Shown here: piece by piece, positions 44,479-54,052 of the stretch
Position numbering within the stretch: the first letter of the stretch is position 1
How the letters are laid out: each line of letters starts with the position of its first letter
IMG/VR virus record: IMGVR_UViG_3300030103_004672
Location: 24,678-88,677 of that record
Origin: a virus
Length of the DNA: 64,000 bases
Direction: 5' to 3' (one strand)
Notes under the pieces: generated by a model
What the model was told of the DNA's origin: nothing
Database searches by the model: none
The model's input: only the letters and a program-made list of their open reading frames with translations
Made by a program: the position numbers and the translations under genes

Positions 44479-45582
44479 ATGGATAACAATTTTGGAAATG
44501 TACATGGTGATGACAGAAAGGCACACCAAGAAAACTTGAAAAAGGAATTTGAAGCAAAGGAAGCTGAAGCGGCAGCAAAGGCGGCACCCAAGGGCGCAGG
44601 TCCAACCGGTCCTACCGAAGAAGCCGTAGATGTTGACTCTTATGAGGATAAAGTTGCTGAAACTGATGATAAAGGAACTATCACTAACTTAGGTAGGGTT
44701 GCACATGAGCGCAACAGATCGGTTAATCCCGATGATCCTAAGATCAAGAGAATGCGTGAACTAACAGGTTATCATTCTTTAGACACAAAGCTATTCCCTT
44801 CAGGTGGAAAATTCTATAGAGATGATTTCGAGATTCATATTAGAGCGGCAAGAGTTGCAGAAATCAGAGACTTCTCTACAATGAATGAAGATGACATCAA
44901 TGATGTTGATGAAAAGTTAAATGAGATCCTCGTAGGATGTTGTAAGGTCATGTTTGGGCAACAGAGAGGATCATATAGAGATATTCTAGAAGAAGATAGA
45001 ATCTATGTGATTCTGAGCATCAGAGAGCTTACATTTAAACAAGGAGAACAACAACTAATGATGCCTGTCGGATCACGTAAATGTTCTGGTGTTTGTTCGT
45101 TCGGTGATCAAATGGAACTTAAAACATCAAACCTTCAATTCGAAAGACCTGATATGGAGATTGAAAAGTATTATGATGATCATACAAAGTCTTACGCAAT
45201 TGAAACTAAAAACTACGGAACTATTTACATGGCTCCTCCAACAATTGGAGTTATGCGCCAGCTTAGTGAATGGATTAAGGCAAAAGAGCAAGAAGGCAAA
45301 AAGTGGGATAAGTCCAGTGTAACTACAATGCCATATCTGCAAAGAGAATGGCGCGGATGGAGTGACCGAGAAATATTTCAGTCTGTTTCTAACATGCAAG
45401 GTTGGGATGCCACGAAATATGCTTTAATTTATCGATTAGCTGAGAGAATGCGAGTTGGTGTGAAACAAGAAATGATCTTTGATTGTGAAGGTTGCGGTGC
45501 TGAGATCACCGTGCCCTTAACGTTTCCCGGAGGGCTCAAATCTCTTTTCGTTATTTCAGATATCTCTTCTGAACTTCTTTAA
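44479..45582 (+). CDS. 26: T4_baseplate family protein (gp26-like)
   Basis: A 367-residue protein. After ~75 low-complexity residues it has KLFPSGGKFYRDDFEIHIRAARVAEIRDFSTMN, then LNEILVGCC...DRIYVILSIRELTFK and a zinc-type set C...C in GSRKCSGVCSFGD and IFDCEGCGAEITV. This order (PSGG.FY, a 9-helix region, a late C-x-x-C beta domain) is that of the T4 gp26-type baseplate/hub assembly proteins, here longer than T4 gp26 (208). It lies upstream of the tape measure, fitting a tail-assembly role. Confidence 0.7.
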   Translation: MDNNFGNVHGDDRKAHQENLKKEFEAKEAEAAAKAAPKGAGPTGPTEEAVDVDSYEDKVAETDDKGTITNLGRVAHERNRSVNPDDPKIKRMRELTGYHSLDTKLFPSGGKFYRDDFEIHIRAARVAEIRDFSTMNEDDINDVDEKLNEILVGCCKVMFGQQRGSYRDILEEDRIYVILSIRELTFKQGEQQLMMPVGSRKCSGVCSFGDQMELKTSNLQFERPDMEIEKYYDDHTKSYAIETKNYGTIYMAPPTIGVMRQLSEWIKAKEQEGKKWDKSSVTTMPYLQREWRGWSDREIFQSVSNMQGWDATKYALIYRLAERMRVGVKQEMIFDCEGCGAEITVPLTFPGGLKSLFVISDISSELL

Positions 45583-45598
45583 AACGAGGGTCATATTG

Positions 45599-45838
45599 AT
45601 GGAAAAGCTTCACATGCAAGTCAGTGAAATTGATGCTCTTCCATTTTATGAATTTGAATTTACCATCGAGTCGTACAACGATATTGTTGAAGAAAGAAAC
45701 GAACATGAAAAGAAACAGCAAGCTGATCAAGAAGGACAACTCGACATGGATAAATACAAAAAGACTTTAGGAAATCCGTCTAAACTGATGGGTAGCTCTG
45801 GCATGAAAATGCCGAGTTTAAAGATGCCTAAACTCTAA
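45599..45838 (+). CDS. Small tail-assembly-associated protein
   Basis: A 79-residue protein starting at ATG 45599 (a TTG one codon upstream is also possible). The first half is helical (LPFYEFEFTIESYNDIVEERNEHEKK); the second is Met/Lys/Ser-rich and disordered (MKMPSLKMPKL). It lies in the slot between the gp26-like and tape-measure genes, where tail chaperone products (T4 gp51-like, or the second frame of G/GT systems) often occur. The role is inferred from position only. Confidence 0.65.
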   Translation: MEKLHMQVSEIDALPFYEFEFTIESYNDIVEERNEHEKKQQADQEGQLDMDKYKKTLGNPSKLMGSSGMKMPSLKMPKL

Positions 45839-45857
45839 AAAAAGGTCTATTGCCTAG

Positions 45858-48800
45858 ATGGCTCGTTTTAAGCTAGAAGATTTAATGTCCCCATTAAAGG
45901 CTCTTGAACAGAAGTTCCAGGAGCTAGTGGACCAAGGTGGAGCTGGCGGCGGTGGTAGCGCTGCTGCCGGCCAGGCCGTTGCCACTGGTGATATGTCCTC
46001 GTTAGTAGAGATAAACACGGCAATCGCAAGTGAATTACAGGGGCAAACTACTCTCTTAAAACAAATTGCTGCAAACACCAGAGGAGGCGGTGGTGGAGGT
46101 GATGGCGGAATGTCAGCAAGACTTGGAAGAGCTGGAGAAGCAATCATGTTGGTATCGGGTGGTATCTTAGCACTTGGTCGTGCCCTTCGAAGGTTGGGCC
46201 GAAGATCAAAGTCTATCAATAAAGGTATAGATTCGATAGGAAACCTTTTAGATAAGCTTGGTGAAGAGTTCGACGATAAACAACAAATTACAAAGCTCAG
46301 GGAAGGTGGAGAGGCGCTTACTGCGGTAGGCGATGGTATATTGCGTTTCATGAAAGCCATGGCGATATCGTCGCTATTAGCAATACCTGCGGCAATAGGT
46401 GCTCCAATAGTATTCTTTATAGTTAGAATGGCAGGCCGTACATTCTCGGCAATGGGCAGACAGGCTAAAGAGATAAAAGCAGGTGCCAATGCAATAGAGC
46501 AGATAGGATACGGGTTAACAGAATTTGCTATAGGGTTCGGTGTACTTATGCTAATTTCATTGGCTGTAATAGCGATGCCACAATTAGCGTTAGTTGGTGT
46601 AGGACTTCTATTAAGTATGGCACTTGTATTTAGGATAATAGGTGCTGGTGCTAAACAAATAAGAAAGGGTGGTCGTGCAGTGGCATTTGTAGGTCTCGGA
46701 TTAGCTGCATTTGGCGCTGGATATTTTATATTTGCACTAGCCATAAGCAAAGCAGGTGTAACATTTAAATCTGTTGGAATTCAAATGCTTGTCTTAGTAG
46801 GTATGCTAGGTGTATTTGGTCTTGCCGGCAACATTATTGCTAAAAATCCTTTGGGTCCACAGATACTTCTTTACGGCCTAGCAGCGTTTGCAGCATTAGG
46901 ATTAGGACTGCTAGTATTCAGTTTTGGATACAAAAAATTTGCAGAAGCAACCAAGGGAATGAAGATGATGGACGCTGTCGTCCAAGGGGCAGTCTTGCTT
47001 GAGGTCGGACTAGTAATGGCATTGATGGGTCTAGCAGTATTTGCTTCCGCAGGTAGTGTGCTATTAGGTCCAGTTATGTATGGAGCCATCGGATTATCAC
47101 TGGTAGAATTATCAAAAGGATTAGTTAAGTTTAAGGAAGCAAAGTTCACTAAAGAAGATGCTGAAAACATGGGGGCTGTGCTCACAGTAATTAAAGCTGC
47201 ATTTAGTAATGGTCCATTTGAAACAAAAGGCGGAGGTTTTGGCGGATTTTTAGGAAGTATTGGAAATGCAATAGCAGCACCGTTTGAGACTGCGGCTGTA
47301 GCCGGATCAGCAGCGTCTATGTCATTGATAGGTGGCGCGCTGGTCGATCTATCAAAAGGTTTAGCCAAGTATAAGGCTGTCAAATTTACACAAACTGACG
47401 CAGAGGATCTTGCCGTTGGAATCACATCTATAAGTGCAGCATTTGCTAATGCAGGCGGAGGGGCTAAGTATATGCTAGGTATTAAGATTAAACCTAGCAA
47501 CACTGAGGCTGGTATAAGCGCAACGAAAAAGGCTGGAAAGAGCCTAATATCGATAGCTAATGGCTTGAAAGCATTCATGGCGCTATCGGACACAATACCT
47601 TTTGGTAAGGTTGAGAATAAAGGAGATGGCAATGTAACAATTAAGAAAGCTAATGGCCAAGAAGACCTTAAGGGGGAAACATTAGCTTACAGGCTCGTAA
47701 ATGGAGTTGGAATGGTTCAACAGGCATTCGCTGCAATTGGTGAACAAAACACATCACCTGCGCCAGGACTCTTTGGCATGATTGGATTCAACCAAAATGC
47801 AGTTGCGCAGGGTATTAAGGCAACTAAGAATGCTGGCAAGTCAATGGACAGCATAGTCAAAGGGCTTAGAGCATTTATGTCAACTGCTGGTGCAATTGAT
47901 TTTGGAAAGATAGAAGGTGTTGGTGAAGGTAATGTGGTTATTAAGAAGGCCGACGGTTCAGACGACACTGGAGGGGAAACTCTCGCATATATGGTAGTAA
48001 ATGGAATCGGTATGGTTCAACAGGCATTTGCAGCTATAGGGGAGGAAAGTGCGCCGGCGCCTGGATTATTTGGTATGATCGGTTTTAGCCAAAACGCAGT
48101 TAATAGAGGTATTAAGGTCACTAAGAACGCAGGCAAGAGATTGACTGAGATTGCAAAGGCACTTCAGGCGTATTCTCAAATGATAACATCAGGTCCACCA
48201 TTTGGAGATCCCTCAAATCCTAATGGCCCAGGTAAAGGGACTATAACTGAAGCTGTTATAAACTCAATGGGTGTTGTACAAGCTGGTTTTGAAGCTATTG
48301 GTAAAAAAAGTAAGCCATCTAGAGCATTCTTTGGTATAGCTGGTGCTTTAGGATTTAAAGAAAACCCAGTTAAGCAGGGTATCAGGAAAGTAAGAGGAGC
48401 AGGTAGAGAATTAACGAAAATAGCTAAGGGTTTAAAGGCATTCGCTGATATAATAAGTTCAGGCGTCAAGTTCGGAAACCCAGAAAGTCCAACATTTGGA
48501 GGATCAAATACAATAACCGCTGCTGTTGTTAATTCAATGGGTATTGTTACCGCCGGTTTTGAGGCAATAGGCAAGAAAAGTAAGCCATCTAAGGCATTCT
48601 TTGGTCTTGGAGGCGCTTTAGGGTTCAAAGAGAATCCTGTTAAGCAAGGTATTAGAAAGGTTAGAGGTGCAGGTAAGCAGTTAAGAGAAATAGCTAGTGG
48701 CCTTAAGGCATTCGCCGATATAATGAATTCCGGTATTGATTTTGGTGATCCGAAGAGTGAAACCTTTGGAGGATCAAAAACCCTTACAGCGGCTGTGGTT

Positions 48801-50954
48801 AATTCAATGGGTATAGTATCCGCGGCATTTAGCGCAATAGGAAAGAAGAGTAGACCTTCTAAGGCATTCTTTGGGCTTGCTGGAGCTTTAGGATTTAAAG
48901 ATAATCCAGTTAAGCAAGGTATTAAGAAAGTTAAGGGCGCTGGAAAGCAACTCAAGGAAATAGCGATAGGCTTAGCCGAGTTCCAAAAATTGGCTAACTC
49001 AAAGATTGTGTTCGGTGATGCTGCAGATCCACAGCCCGGTACTTTAGCTGAAGCTGTTATGAATTCGATTGGATTTGTAAACGCAGCATTTGCAGCAATT
49101 GGAAACGATGGAAAGCCTGAGGGTGGCCGAAGACGTGGACTGTTTAGTTTTTTCTTTCCTGTAAGAGAAAGTGCAACGCAGCTAGGTATCAAAAAAGTTA
49201 AAGGTGCAGGAAAACAATTAAAAGATATAGCAGACGGTCTAATGGGATTTGTTGCTTTAACTGAGAAAGACAACCTATTTGATGATCCTAATACAGGTGC
49301 TCAGGGTGTTTTAGGACCAGCAGTCAAGAAGACAATTTTGTTTGTTGCTGAAGCGTTTGCAGCTATCGGAGGGCAGAGTAAGGATTCTCAAGCTTTAGGA
49401 GGTGCTGCAAAATTCTTTGCATTTAAGGAAAACCCTGTAAAACAAGGTATTAAGAAGATAAAAGGCGCAGGTACTCAGTTAAAAGAAATATCTGACGGAT
49501 TACTAGGATTTGTAAAGTTAACTGAGAAGAAAAATTTATTCCCATCTGAAAAGGGCCCAGGCTTGTTGGCACCTGCAGTGTCTTCAGCAATGATGTTTGT
49601 AGCTGATGCATTCGCTCAAATAGGTGGACAAAGCAAGCCTTCTTCTGCTATGTTTGGAGCTGGAGGTGTCTTTGGATTTAATGAAAACGCCGTTGCACAG
49701 GGTATAAAGAAAATTAAGGGAGCGGGTTCTGAGCTTGCCAATATAGCTAAGGGTTTAGAAACGTTTTCTAAAATTGCAGAACCAAAGCGTGGTAAAGATC
49801 CATTTGGCCCAGAAGGACATATAGGAAAGGCTGTAGTTGCAGGAGTTTCTTTTGTTTCATCTGCATTTGCTATTGCAGGAGGTGGAAATGTACCTAGCGA
49901 GATATCTAAGAATTTCCCTATATTAGCTAATCTATATGTTGACCCAACTGAAATAAAGAGAGGTATTGATGCCGTGTCAGGAGCTGGTGAAAAGGTTAAA
50001 GTAATAGCAGAAGCATTAAAAGCTGTAATGAAAGCAGATCCTAAGGGAATGGGAGAGAACTTAGTAACTGCTGGCCAAAATTTTGTAAAAGGAACAGGTC
50101 TTTATTCTTTAGCATTCGGTATACCTGGTGGAACACAAATACCTAGCGGACTAAAGGATGTGATGTTCGGTGCAAATAATATTTCACAAGGATCTGTTAG
50201 TAGAGGGCTTAAGGTTATGGATGGTGCAGCCAACAAAATTGAGTCAATTGGAATGGCGTTTGGAAAAATAGAAAGGATTAGGATGTTTACTGCAGGTCGC
50301 CAGCTTGCATTAGGCATGGCATCAACAGCTGCAGGTATTAATATTCTGTTTGGTGAAGAAGATGCACCTGAGGTTGAACTTACTTCAAATGGTATATCAT
50401 GGGGAAGTATGCGGCGTCGTAAAAAGAAAGCTGGGAAAACTAACATTCAGAAATTAAACATGTTTGCAGACTTTTACATCAGAATTGGTAAGGGCGCAAG
50501 TGAGTTTAGCAAGGCTGCAAGATCTATGAACATGTTTGCGAGTGCAATTAACAAGATCGAGATTCCAAAGGCTGAGGCAATGACTGACTTCATGCATGTA
50601 ACCAGTACTATGGGTAACAGACGAAGATTCGATGTTACAATCTTGAAAAAACTTGCTATCGCAATAGACGAGCTAAAGGCTGCAGTTGTAAGAAACGTAG
50701 AAGCCACTGAATCAGCACCGCCTGCAGGATCTGCAGATCCAGGTGGAGAAGGTACCGCATCAGCACCAGGAGATAGACCAGCAGGAACATTCGAGAATCT
50801 TGAAAAACTATTAAATAGTGGTGGAGGTGAAGCCGGTGGAGGAGGTGCAAGCGGAGGTGCCGATATGTCTGGCGCGCTAAGCCAACTGAATAGTACACTT
50901 CAGAGACTTCCTGGGGCAATTGCCAATGCTATAGAAGGCAATAGAGGTTTTTAA
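45858..50954 (+). CDS. 29: Tail tape measure protein, very long and repetitive
   Basis: A 1698-residue protein, about three times T4 gp29 (590). Order: short coiled N-terminus, a glycine-rich linker (~26-85), a hydrophobic central part with several possible membrane-spanning helices (about 120-460), eleven imperfect ~85-100-residue repeats (about 550-1480), then a helical region and a glycine-rich C-terminus. Position after the sheath, tube and gp26-like genes and the overall build identify the tape measure, which sets tail length. At ~0.15 nm per residue the tail would be around 250 nm if fully helical (estimate). Long open frames on the other strand here are by-products of its codon pattern. 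Confidence 0.85.
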   Translation: MARFKLEDLMSPLKALEQKFQELVDQGGAGGGGSAAAGQAVATGDMSSLVEINTAIASELQGQTTLLKQIAANTRGGGGGGDGGMSARLGRAGEAIMLVSGGILALGRALRRLGRRSKSINKGIDSIGNLLDKLGEEFDDKQQITKLREGGEALTAVGDGILRFMKAMAISSLLAIPAAIGAPIVFFIVRMAGRTFSAMGRQAKEIKAGANAIEQIGYGLTEFAIGFGVLMLISLAVIAMPQLALVGVGLLLSMALVFRIIGAGAKQIRKGGRAVAFVGLGLAAFGAGYFIFALAISKAGVTFKSVGIQMLVLVGMLGVFGLAGNIIAKNPLGPQILLYGLAAFAALGLGLLVFSFGYKKFAEATKGMKMMDAVVQGAVLLEVGLVMALMGLAVFASAGSVLLGPVMYGAIGLSLVELSKGLVKFKEAKFTKEDAENMGAVLTVIKAAFSNGPFETKGGGFGGFLGSIGNAIAAPFETAAVAGSAASMSLIGGALVDLSKGLAKYKAVKFTQTDAEDLAVGITSISAAFANAGGGAKYMLGIKIKPSNTEAGISATKKAGKSLISIANGLKAFMALSDTIPFGKVENKGDGNVTIKKANGQEDLKGETLAYRLVNGVGMVQQAFAAIGEQNTSPAPGLFGMIGFNQNAVAQGIKATKNAGKSMDSIVKGLRAFMSTAGAIDFGKIEGVGEGNVVIKKADGSDDTGGETLAYMVVNGIGMVQQAFAAIGEESAPAPGLFGMIGFSQNAVNRGIKVTKNAGKRLTEIAKALQAYSQMITSGPPFGDPSNPNGPGKGTITEAVINSMGVVQAGFEAIGKKSKPSRAFFGIAGALGFKENPVKQGIRKVRGAGRELTKIAKGLKAFADIISSGVKFGNPESPTFGGSNTITAAVVNSMGIVTAGFEAIGKKSKPSKAFFGLGGALGFKENPVKQGIRKVRGAGKQLREIASGLKAFADIMNSGIDFGDPKSETFGGSKTLTAAVVNSMGIVSAAFSAIGKKSRPSKAFFGLAGALGFKDNPVKQGIKKVKGAGKQLKEIAIGLAEFQKLANSKIVFGDAADPQPGTLAEAVMNSIGFVNAAFAAIGNDGKPEGGRRRGLFSFFFPVRESATQLGIKKVKGAGKQLKDIADGLMGFVALTEKDNLFDDPNTGAQGVLGPAVKKTILFVAEAFAAIGGQSKDSQALGGAAKFFAFKENPVKQGIKKIKGAGTQLKEISDGLLGFVKLTEKKNLFPSEKGPGLLAPAVSSAMMFVADAFAQIGGQSKPSSAMFGAGGVFGFNENAVAQGIKKIKGAGSELANIAKGLETFSKIAEPKRGKDPFGPEGHIGKAVVAGVSFVSSAFAIAGGGNVPSEISKNFPILANLYVDPTEIKRGIDAVSGAGEKVKVIAEALKAVMKADPKGMGENLVTAGQNFVKGTGLYSLAFGIPGGTQIPSGLKDVMFGANNISQGSVSRGLKVMDGAANKIESIGMAFGKIERIRMFTAGRQLALGMASTAAGINILFGEEDAPEVELTSNGISWGSMRRRKKKAGKTNIQKLNMFADFYIRIGKGASEFSKAARSMNMFASAINKIEIPKAEAMTDFMHVTSTMGNRRRFDVTILKKLAIAIDELKAAVVRNVEATESAPPAGSADPGGEGTASAPGDRPAGTFENLEKLLNSGGGEAGGGGASGGADMSGALSQLNSTLQRLPGAIANAIEGNRGF
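47512..50290 (+). repeat. Eleven ~250-300-base repeats inside the tape measure gene
   Basis: Each unit contains a helix of the form QGI-K-K-V-K-GAGKQLKEIA-x-GL-x-x-F. Copies start near 47512, 47811, 48106, 48378, 48648, 48918, 49184, 49443, 49700, 49960 and 50204. The 48378, 48648 and 48918 units are the most alike, including the shared AFFGLAGALGFKENPVKQGI stretch, so they duplicated most recently. Confidence 0.85.
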
Positions 50955-51019
50955 TTCTTTCTTAAAATTGCATTTAAACTTTTTGATTCTATAGAATATA
51001 ATTACAAAAGTTAATATAC

Positions 51020-51814
51020 ATGGGTGAAATTGTTTGGATTGATCTAGAAACAACTGGTATTTCAAGAACTGAAGATAGAATTATCGAGATTTGCATGATA
51101 AAAACTGATGCAGATGGAAACGAGATCGATAAATTTTACAGCTTGATAAATCCAGAGGGTGTAAAATCTAGGCAAGAAGCTCTAGATAAACATGGAATAC
51201 AAGATTCAGAACTGGAAGACAAGCCTACTTTCAGATCAGTAGCTAAAGAGATAGTTGACTTCATAGGAGATGCTGATCTTGGAGGTTATAACCTTTTCTA
51301 TTTTGACCTGCCATTTATTATTGAGGAATTTATTAGAAGCGGGATAGTATTTGACTACAGATCTAAAAATATAATCGATCCATATAAGGCAATCATAAAA
51401 TACGAATCCAGAGATTTAGAATCTGTATACCGCAGATTATTTGGCACAGAACTTGAGGGCTCTCATAGAGCTGAAACCGACATCAGAGCAACCATGAAAG
51501 TCTTCGAAAAGCAAAAAGAAATATATGGCTTATCTAAAGATCCTAATCAAATAGACTTAGATATAAATCCAGAGAGATCAGGAATGATTGATTCTGATGG
51601 CAAATTCGTTATTAAAGAGGTAGATGGAAAAAAACAAGTTGTATTTAACTTTGGTAAATATAAGGGAAAATCATTCAAGGCTGTATATGAAACTGATTCT
51701 AGATATATTGATTGGTTCATAAATATGGGTGATTTTGCATCTGAGAGCAAAATGTATGCAAAAAAAATGATTAATAAAATTTCTGCTGAAACTCCTATGC
51801 CAGATATTTTTTAA
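51020..51814 (+). CDS. DnaQ-like 3'-5' exonuclease with ExoX-type C-terminal domain
   Basis: A 264-residue DEDDh exonuclease. Exo I is IVWIDLETTGIS, Exo II is LGGYNLFYFDLPFI, and Exo III is SHRAETDIRATM. The C-terminal part (VFNFGKYKGKSFKAVYETDSRYIDWFINMGDF) is the small domain found at the end of exonuclease X-like proteins. It could edit or degrade host or phage DNA. The polymerase at 1736 already carries its own exonuclease, so this is an extra activity. Confidence 0.92.
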   Translation: MGEIVWIDLETTGISRTEDRIIEICMIKTDADGNEIDKFYSLINPEGVKSRQEALDKHGIQDSELEDKPTFRSVAKEIVDFIGDADLGGYNLFYFDLPFIIEEFIRSGIVFDYRSKNIIDPYKAIIKYESRDLESVYRRLFGTELEGSHRAETDIRATMKVFEKQKEIYGLSKDPNQIDLDINPERSGMIDSDGKFVIKEVDGKKQVVFNFGKYKGKSFKAVYETDSRYIDWFINMGDFASESKMYAKKMINKISAETPMPDIF

Positions 51815-51821
51815 TCTGAGT

Positions 51822-51845
51822 TTTTTTTGTTATATTATAAAGGTG
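51822..51845 (+). promoter_or_regulatory. Candidate early/middle promoter element (T-run GTTATATTA)
   Basis: TTTTTTTTGTTATATTATAA lies 23 bases before the KTSC gene and is nearly identical to the element at 55004-55020. Confidence 0.45.
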
Positions 51846-51867
51846 ATACATAAAAAAATTTAAGAAT

Positions 51868-52092
51868 ATGTTAATTGAAAATGATCAAAATAGATCAAAG
51901 TATATTGAGCGTGCGATTTATAACTACATAACAAAGACACTCAAAATAAGATTTGTATCAGGGCAAGTATACGAATACGAAAACTTTGATGAAGAAGTAT
52001 ATGACAAATTTATTAAGGCTGAATCGCAACAGGCTTTTTTCACAGAGCAGATCAAGCCAAATTATGATGGTACTGAACTTTTGCTTGATTAA
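51868..52092 (+). CDS. KTSC-domain protein
   Basis: A 74-residue protein that is essentially one KTSC domain: SKYIERAIYNYITKTLKIRFVSG then VYEYENFDEEVYDKFIKAESQQAFFTEQIKPNY. The usual consensus (S..I..i.Yd....L.v.F.sG.vY.Y..v....y..f..A.S.g.yf...I) is matched throughout. Function unknown; the domain is found with tRNA-synthetase and nucleic-acid proteins. It overlaps the GMP-kinase-like gene by one base. Confidence 0.8.
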   Translation: MLIENDQNRSKYIERAIYNYITKTLKIRFVSGQVYEYENFDEEVYDKFIKAESQQAFFTEQIKPNYDGTELLLD

Positions 52093-52568
52093 TGGGTAAG
52101 GTTATTTTAGTAGGTAAGTCAGCTGCTGGTAAGGATCACCTAAGAAAGATATTACAGAGCAGGGGCTTTAAATATGCAGTTTCTTACACAACGAGACCTA
52201 AGAGGGAGAAAGAGATAGACGGCTTAGATTATTTTTTTATAGAAAAGAAAGATTTTAACAATAAGCTATTGTCAGGGGAATGGTACGAATATGTAAAGTT
52301 TAATAATTGGTATTACGGAACAACTAGGAAACAGTTCAAAAACTGCAATCTATTTATAATGACACCAGCAGGTTTAAGCAAGGTCGATCCAATTGATAGA
52401 AAGCAATGTACTGTGATTTACTTAGATGTAAGCAATGAAGTAAGAATGCAGCGTTTATTGGACCGAGGAGATAATAATGATAGTTTAGAACGTAGGATGT
52501 CTGCAGACGATAGAGACTTTGAAACTTTTACAGATTTCGATATTAGAATAACAGAATCTAATTTTTAA
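52092..52568 (+). CDS. Guanylate kinase-like nucleotide kinase
   Basis: A 158-residue P-loop kinase. P-loop LVGKSAAGKDHL, then the GMP-binding motif SYTTRPKREKEIDGLDYFFI with the YTTR..R..E signature, and EWYEYVKFNNWYYGT, typical of guanylate kinases. It is shorter than cellular Gmk (about 200). It may phosphorylate (d)GMP, or a modified monophosphate, for the phage dNTP pool. The next kinase gene follows 3 bases downstream. Confidence 0.88.
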   Translation: MGKVILVGKSAAGKDHLRKILQSRGFKYAVSYTTRPKREKEIDGLDYFFIEKKDFNNKLLSGEWYEYVKFNNWYYGTTRKQFKNCNLFIMTPAGLSKVDPIDRKQCTVIYLDVSNEVRMQRLLDRGDNNDSLERRMSADDRDFETFTDFDIRITESNF

Positions 52569-52571
52569 CAC

Positions 52572-53165
52572 ATGATAGTAATTATAGAAGGCCAAGACCG
52601 TACTGGTAAAGATACACAAACTGAGCTATTAAGACAAAAGTATAAACACTTATCATTTCATAAGCTACACTACTCAACACCGCCAACTAAAACAATATAC
52701 ACTAGCATTGATTACAGTTCAAAGCTATATGATGGTATGTTCAAAATGATCCATAGTGCTAGTGAAACAGATCAAAACTTACTTATAAACAGAGCACACC
52801 TAGGTGAATCTGTTTACTCTCCGTTATACCGAGGATATTCTGGTGATTACATATTTGACATTGAAAAACAATATCTAGAAACACTAACAGATGATTTATT
52901 TCTAATTGTCCTAGTAAATGATCCATATTTTGTAATGTCTAGAGATGACGGTGACAGCCACCACAAAAATAGCGAAGAACGCATTGCTAAAGAGCGTGAT
53001 ATGTTTACTCGTGCATATATGAAAAGTGGTATTACTAACAAGCTCTTAATAAATTGTAGAGATTTAACTCCTGATGTGATTCACTACGATATAAGTAAAT
53101 TTATTGAAGACACCATTCATAGTAGATTGGTAAGTCATGATCAAATACAAATACAGTTTCAATGA
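52572..53165 (+). CDS. Thymidylate kinase-like deoxynucleotide kinase
   Basis: A 197-residue P-loop kinase with EGQDRTGKDTQTELLRQKY (Walker A GQDRTGKD and a TQ pair as in thymidylate kinases), a DR.H-like segment LLINRAHLGESVYSPLYRGY and a lid with DDGDSHHKNSEERIAKER. It may phosphorylate dTMP, hydroxymethyl-dCMP or a similar monophosphate; T4 uses an unrelated-looking gp1 for that. Kinases of this fold also act on hydroxymethylpyrimidines in DNA in hypermodifying phages. It overlaps the hydroxymethylase gene by 4 bases, which ties it to that pathway. Confidence 0.8.
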   Translation: MIVIIEGQDRTGKDTQTELLRQKYKHLSFHKLHYSTPPTKTIYTSIDYSSKLYDGMFKMIHSASETDQNLLINRAHLGESVYSPLYRGYSGDYIFDIEKQYLETLTDDLFLIVLVNDPYFVMSRDDGDSHHKNSEERIAKERDMFTRAYMKSGITNKLLINCRDLTPDVIHYDISKFIEDTIHSRLVSHDQIQIQFQ

Positions 53166-54031
53166 TAGCAACATTTAAAGGTCAAACATTTGCAGATGTA
53201 TATCAAGAACTTTTAACAGAGCTTTACAGCGATCCGCATTGTGTTAGCAATCCTCGTGGAATGGCTTGTAAAGAAATGCTTAATGTAAGTCTTCATATTG
53301 AAGATCCAGAATTTCCACTATACGAGAATGAACGCAGGTCTAGCCAATTACGCTATATAGCAGGTGAGCTATTATGGTATTTCACAGGTCGTAATGATAT
53401 TGACTTCATATCTAAGTATTCAAAGTTTTGGGCACATTTAGATAATGGTGACGGCACGGTTAATTCTGCTTATGGTAATTTAATATTCAGGGAAGAGAAT
53501 GAACATGGTGTTTCCCAGTGGCAGTGGGCATACGATTCATTAGTTGCAGATAAAGACACTAGACAGGCAGTGTTACATTACAATAAACCTAGTCATCAAT
53601 TTAAAGGTAATAAGGATTTTGTTTGTACGATGTACTCAAACTTTCATATTAGAAATAATAAGTTATATCTGAAGACTGCAATGAGATCTAATGATGCAAT
53701 ATTAGGTACTCCTACAGACATAGCATTCTTTTGTTTTTTGCAACAACAGATGCATCGACTTCTACTTCCACATTATCCAAAGCTAGAATTAGGAAGTTAT
53801 ACTCACACGGTTGACTCTATGCATATTTATGAAAGACACTTTGATCTAGTTAAGGATATGCTAGCTAATGATTTTCAGGCATTTTCATTCCCAAAAATAG
53901 ATCACAATCTAGTTGATTACAAAGGTATTCCATCAAACACCTTAATAAATACAGTATATAGCATAGTCAACGGTTCTATTCTTAATCCATCTACTAAAAT
54001 TATGACATGGATTTATGATAATGCCAAATAG
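53162..54031 (+). CDS. 42: Thymidylate synthase-fold enzyme, probable dCMP hydroxymethylase
   Basis: A 289-residue TS-family protein. Catalytic Cys155 is in DFVCTMYSNF, phosphate-binding Arg175-Ser176 in MRSND, and the substrate-contacting His221/Tyr223 in MHIYERH. At the place of TS Asn177 (GLPFNIASY) it has Asp186 (LGTPTDIAFF). Asp at that position is a hallmark of T4 dCMP hydroxymethylase gp42, which prefers dCMP over dUMP and makes 5-hydroxymethyl-dCMP. The gp56-like gene at 1268 fits the same pathway. A TS or dUMP hydroxymethylase role is less likely but not excluded. Confidence 0.8.
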   Translation: MIATFKGQTFADVYQELLTELYSDPHCVSNPRGMACKEMLNVSLHIEDPEFPLYENERRSSQLRYIAGELLWYFTGRNDIDFISKYSKFWAHLDNGDGTVNSAYGNLIFREENEHGVSQWQWAYDSLVADKDTRQAVLHYNKPSHQFKGNKDFVCTMYSNFHIRNNKLYLKTAMRSNDAILGTPTDIAFFCFLQQQMHRLLLPHYPKLELGSYTHTVDSMHIYERHFDLVKDMLANDFQAFSFPKIDHNLVDYKGIPSNTLINTVYSIVNGSILNPSTKIMTWIYDNAK

Positions 54032-54052
54032 ACTCAAAAAAAATAGCTAATA

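Noticed and set aside
44479-45838. Programmed frameshift joining the gp26-like gene and the small gene downstream
   Set aside because: The frames do not overlap and no clear slippery heptamer was seen at the end of the first gene; kept as separate genes.
45854-49273. Long minus-strand open frames opposite the tape measure gene
   Set aside because: They arise from the Ala/Gly/Lys-rich codon pattern and repeats of the plus-strand gene; their products are Pro/Ala/Ser-rich with no motif and mirror the repeats.
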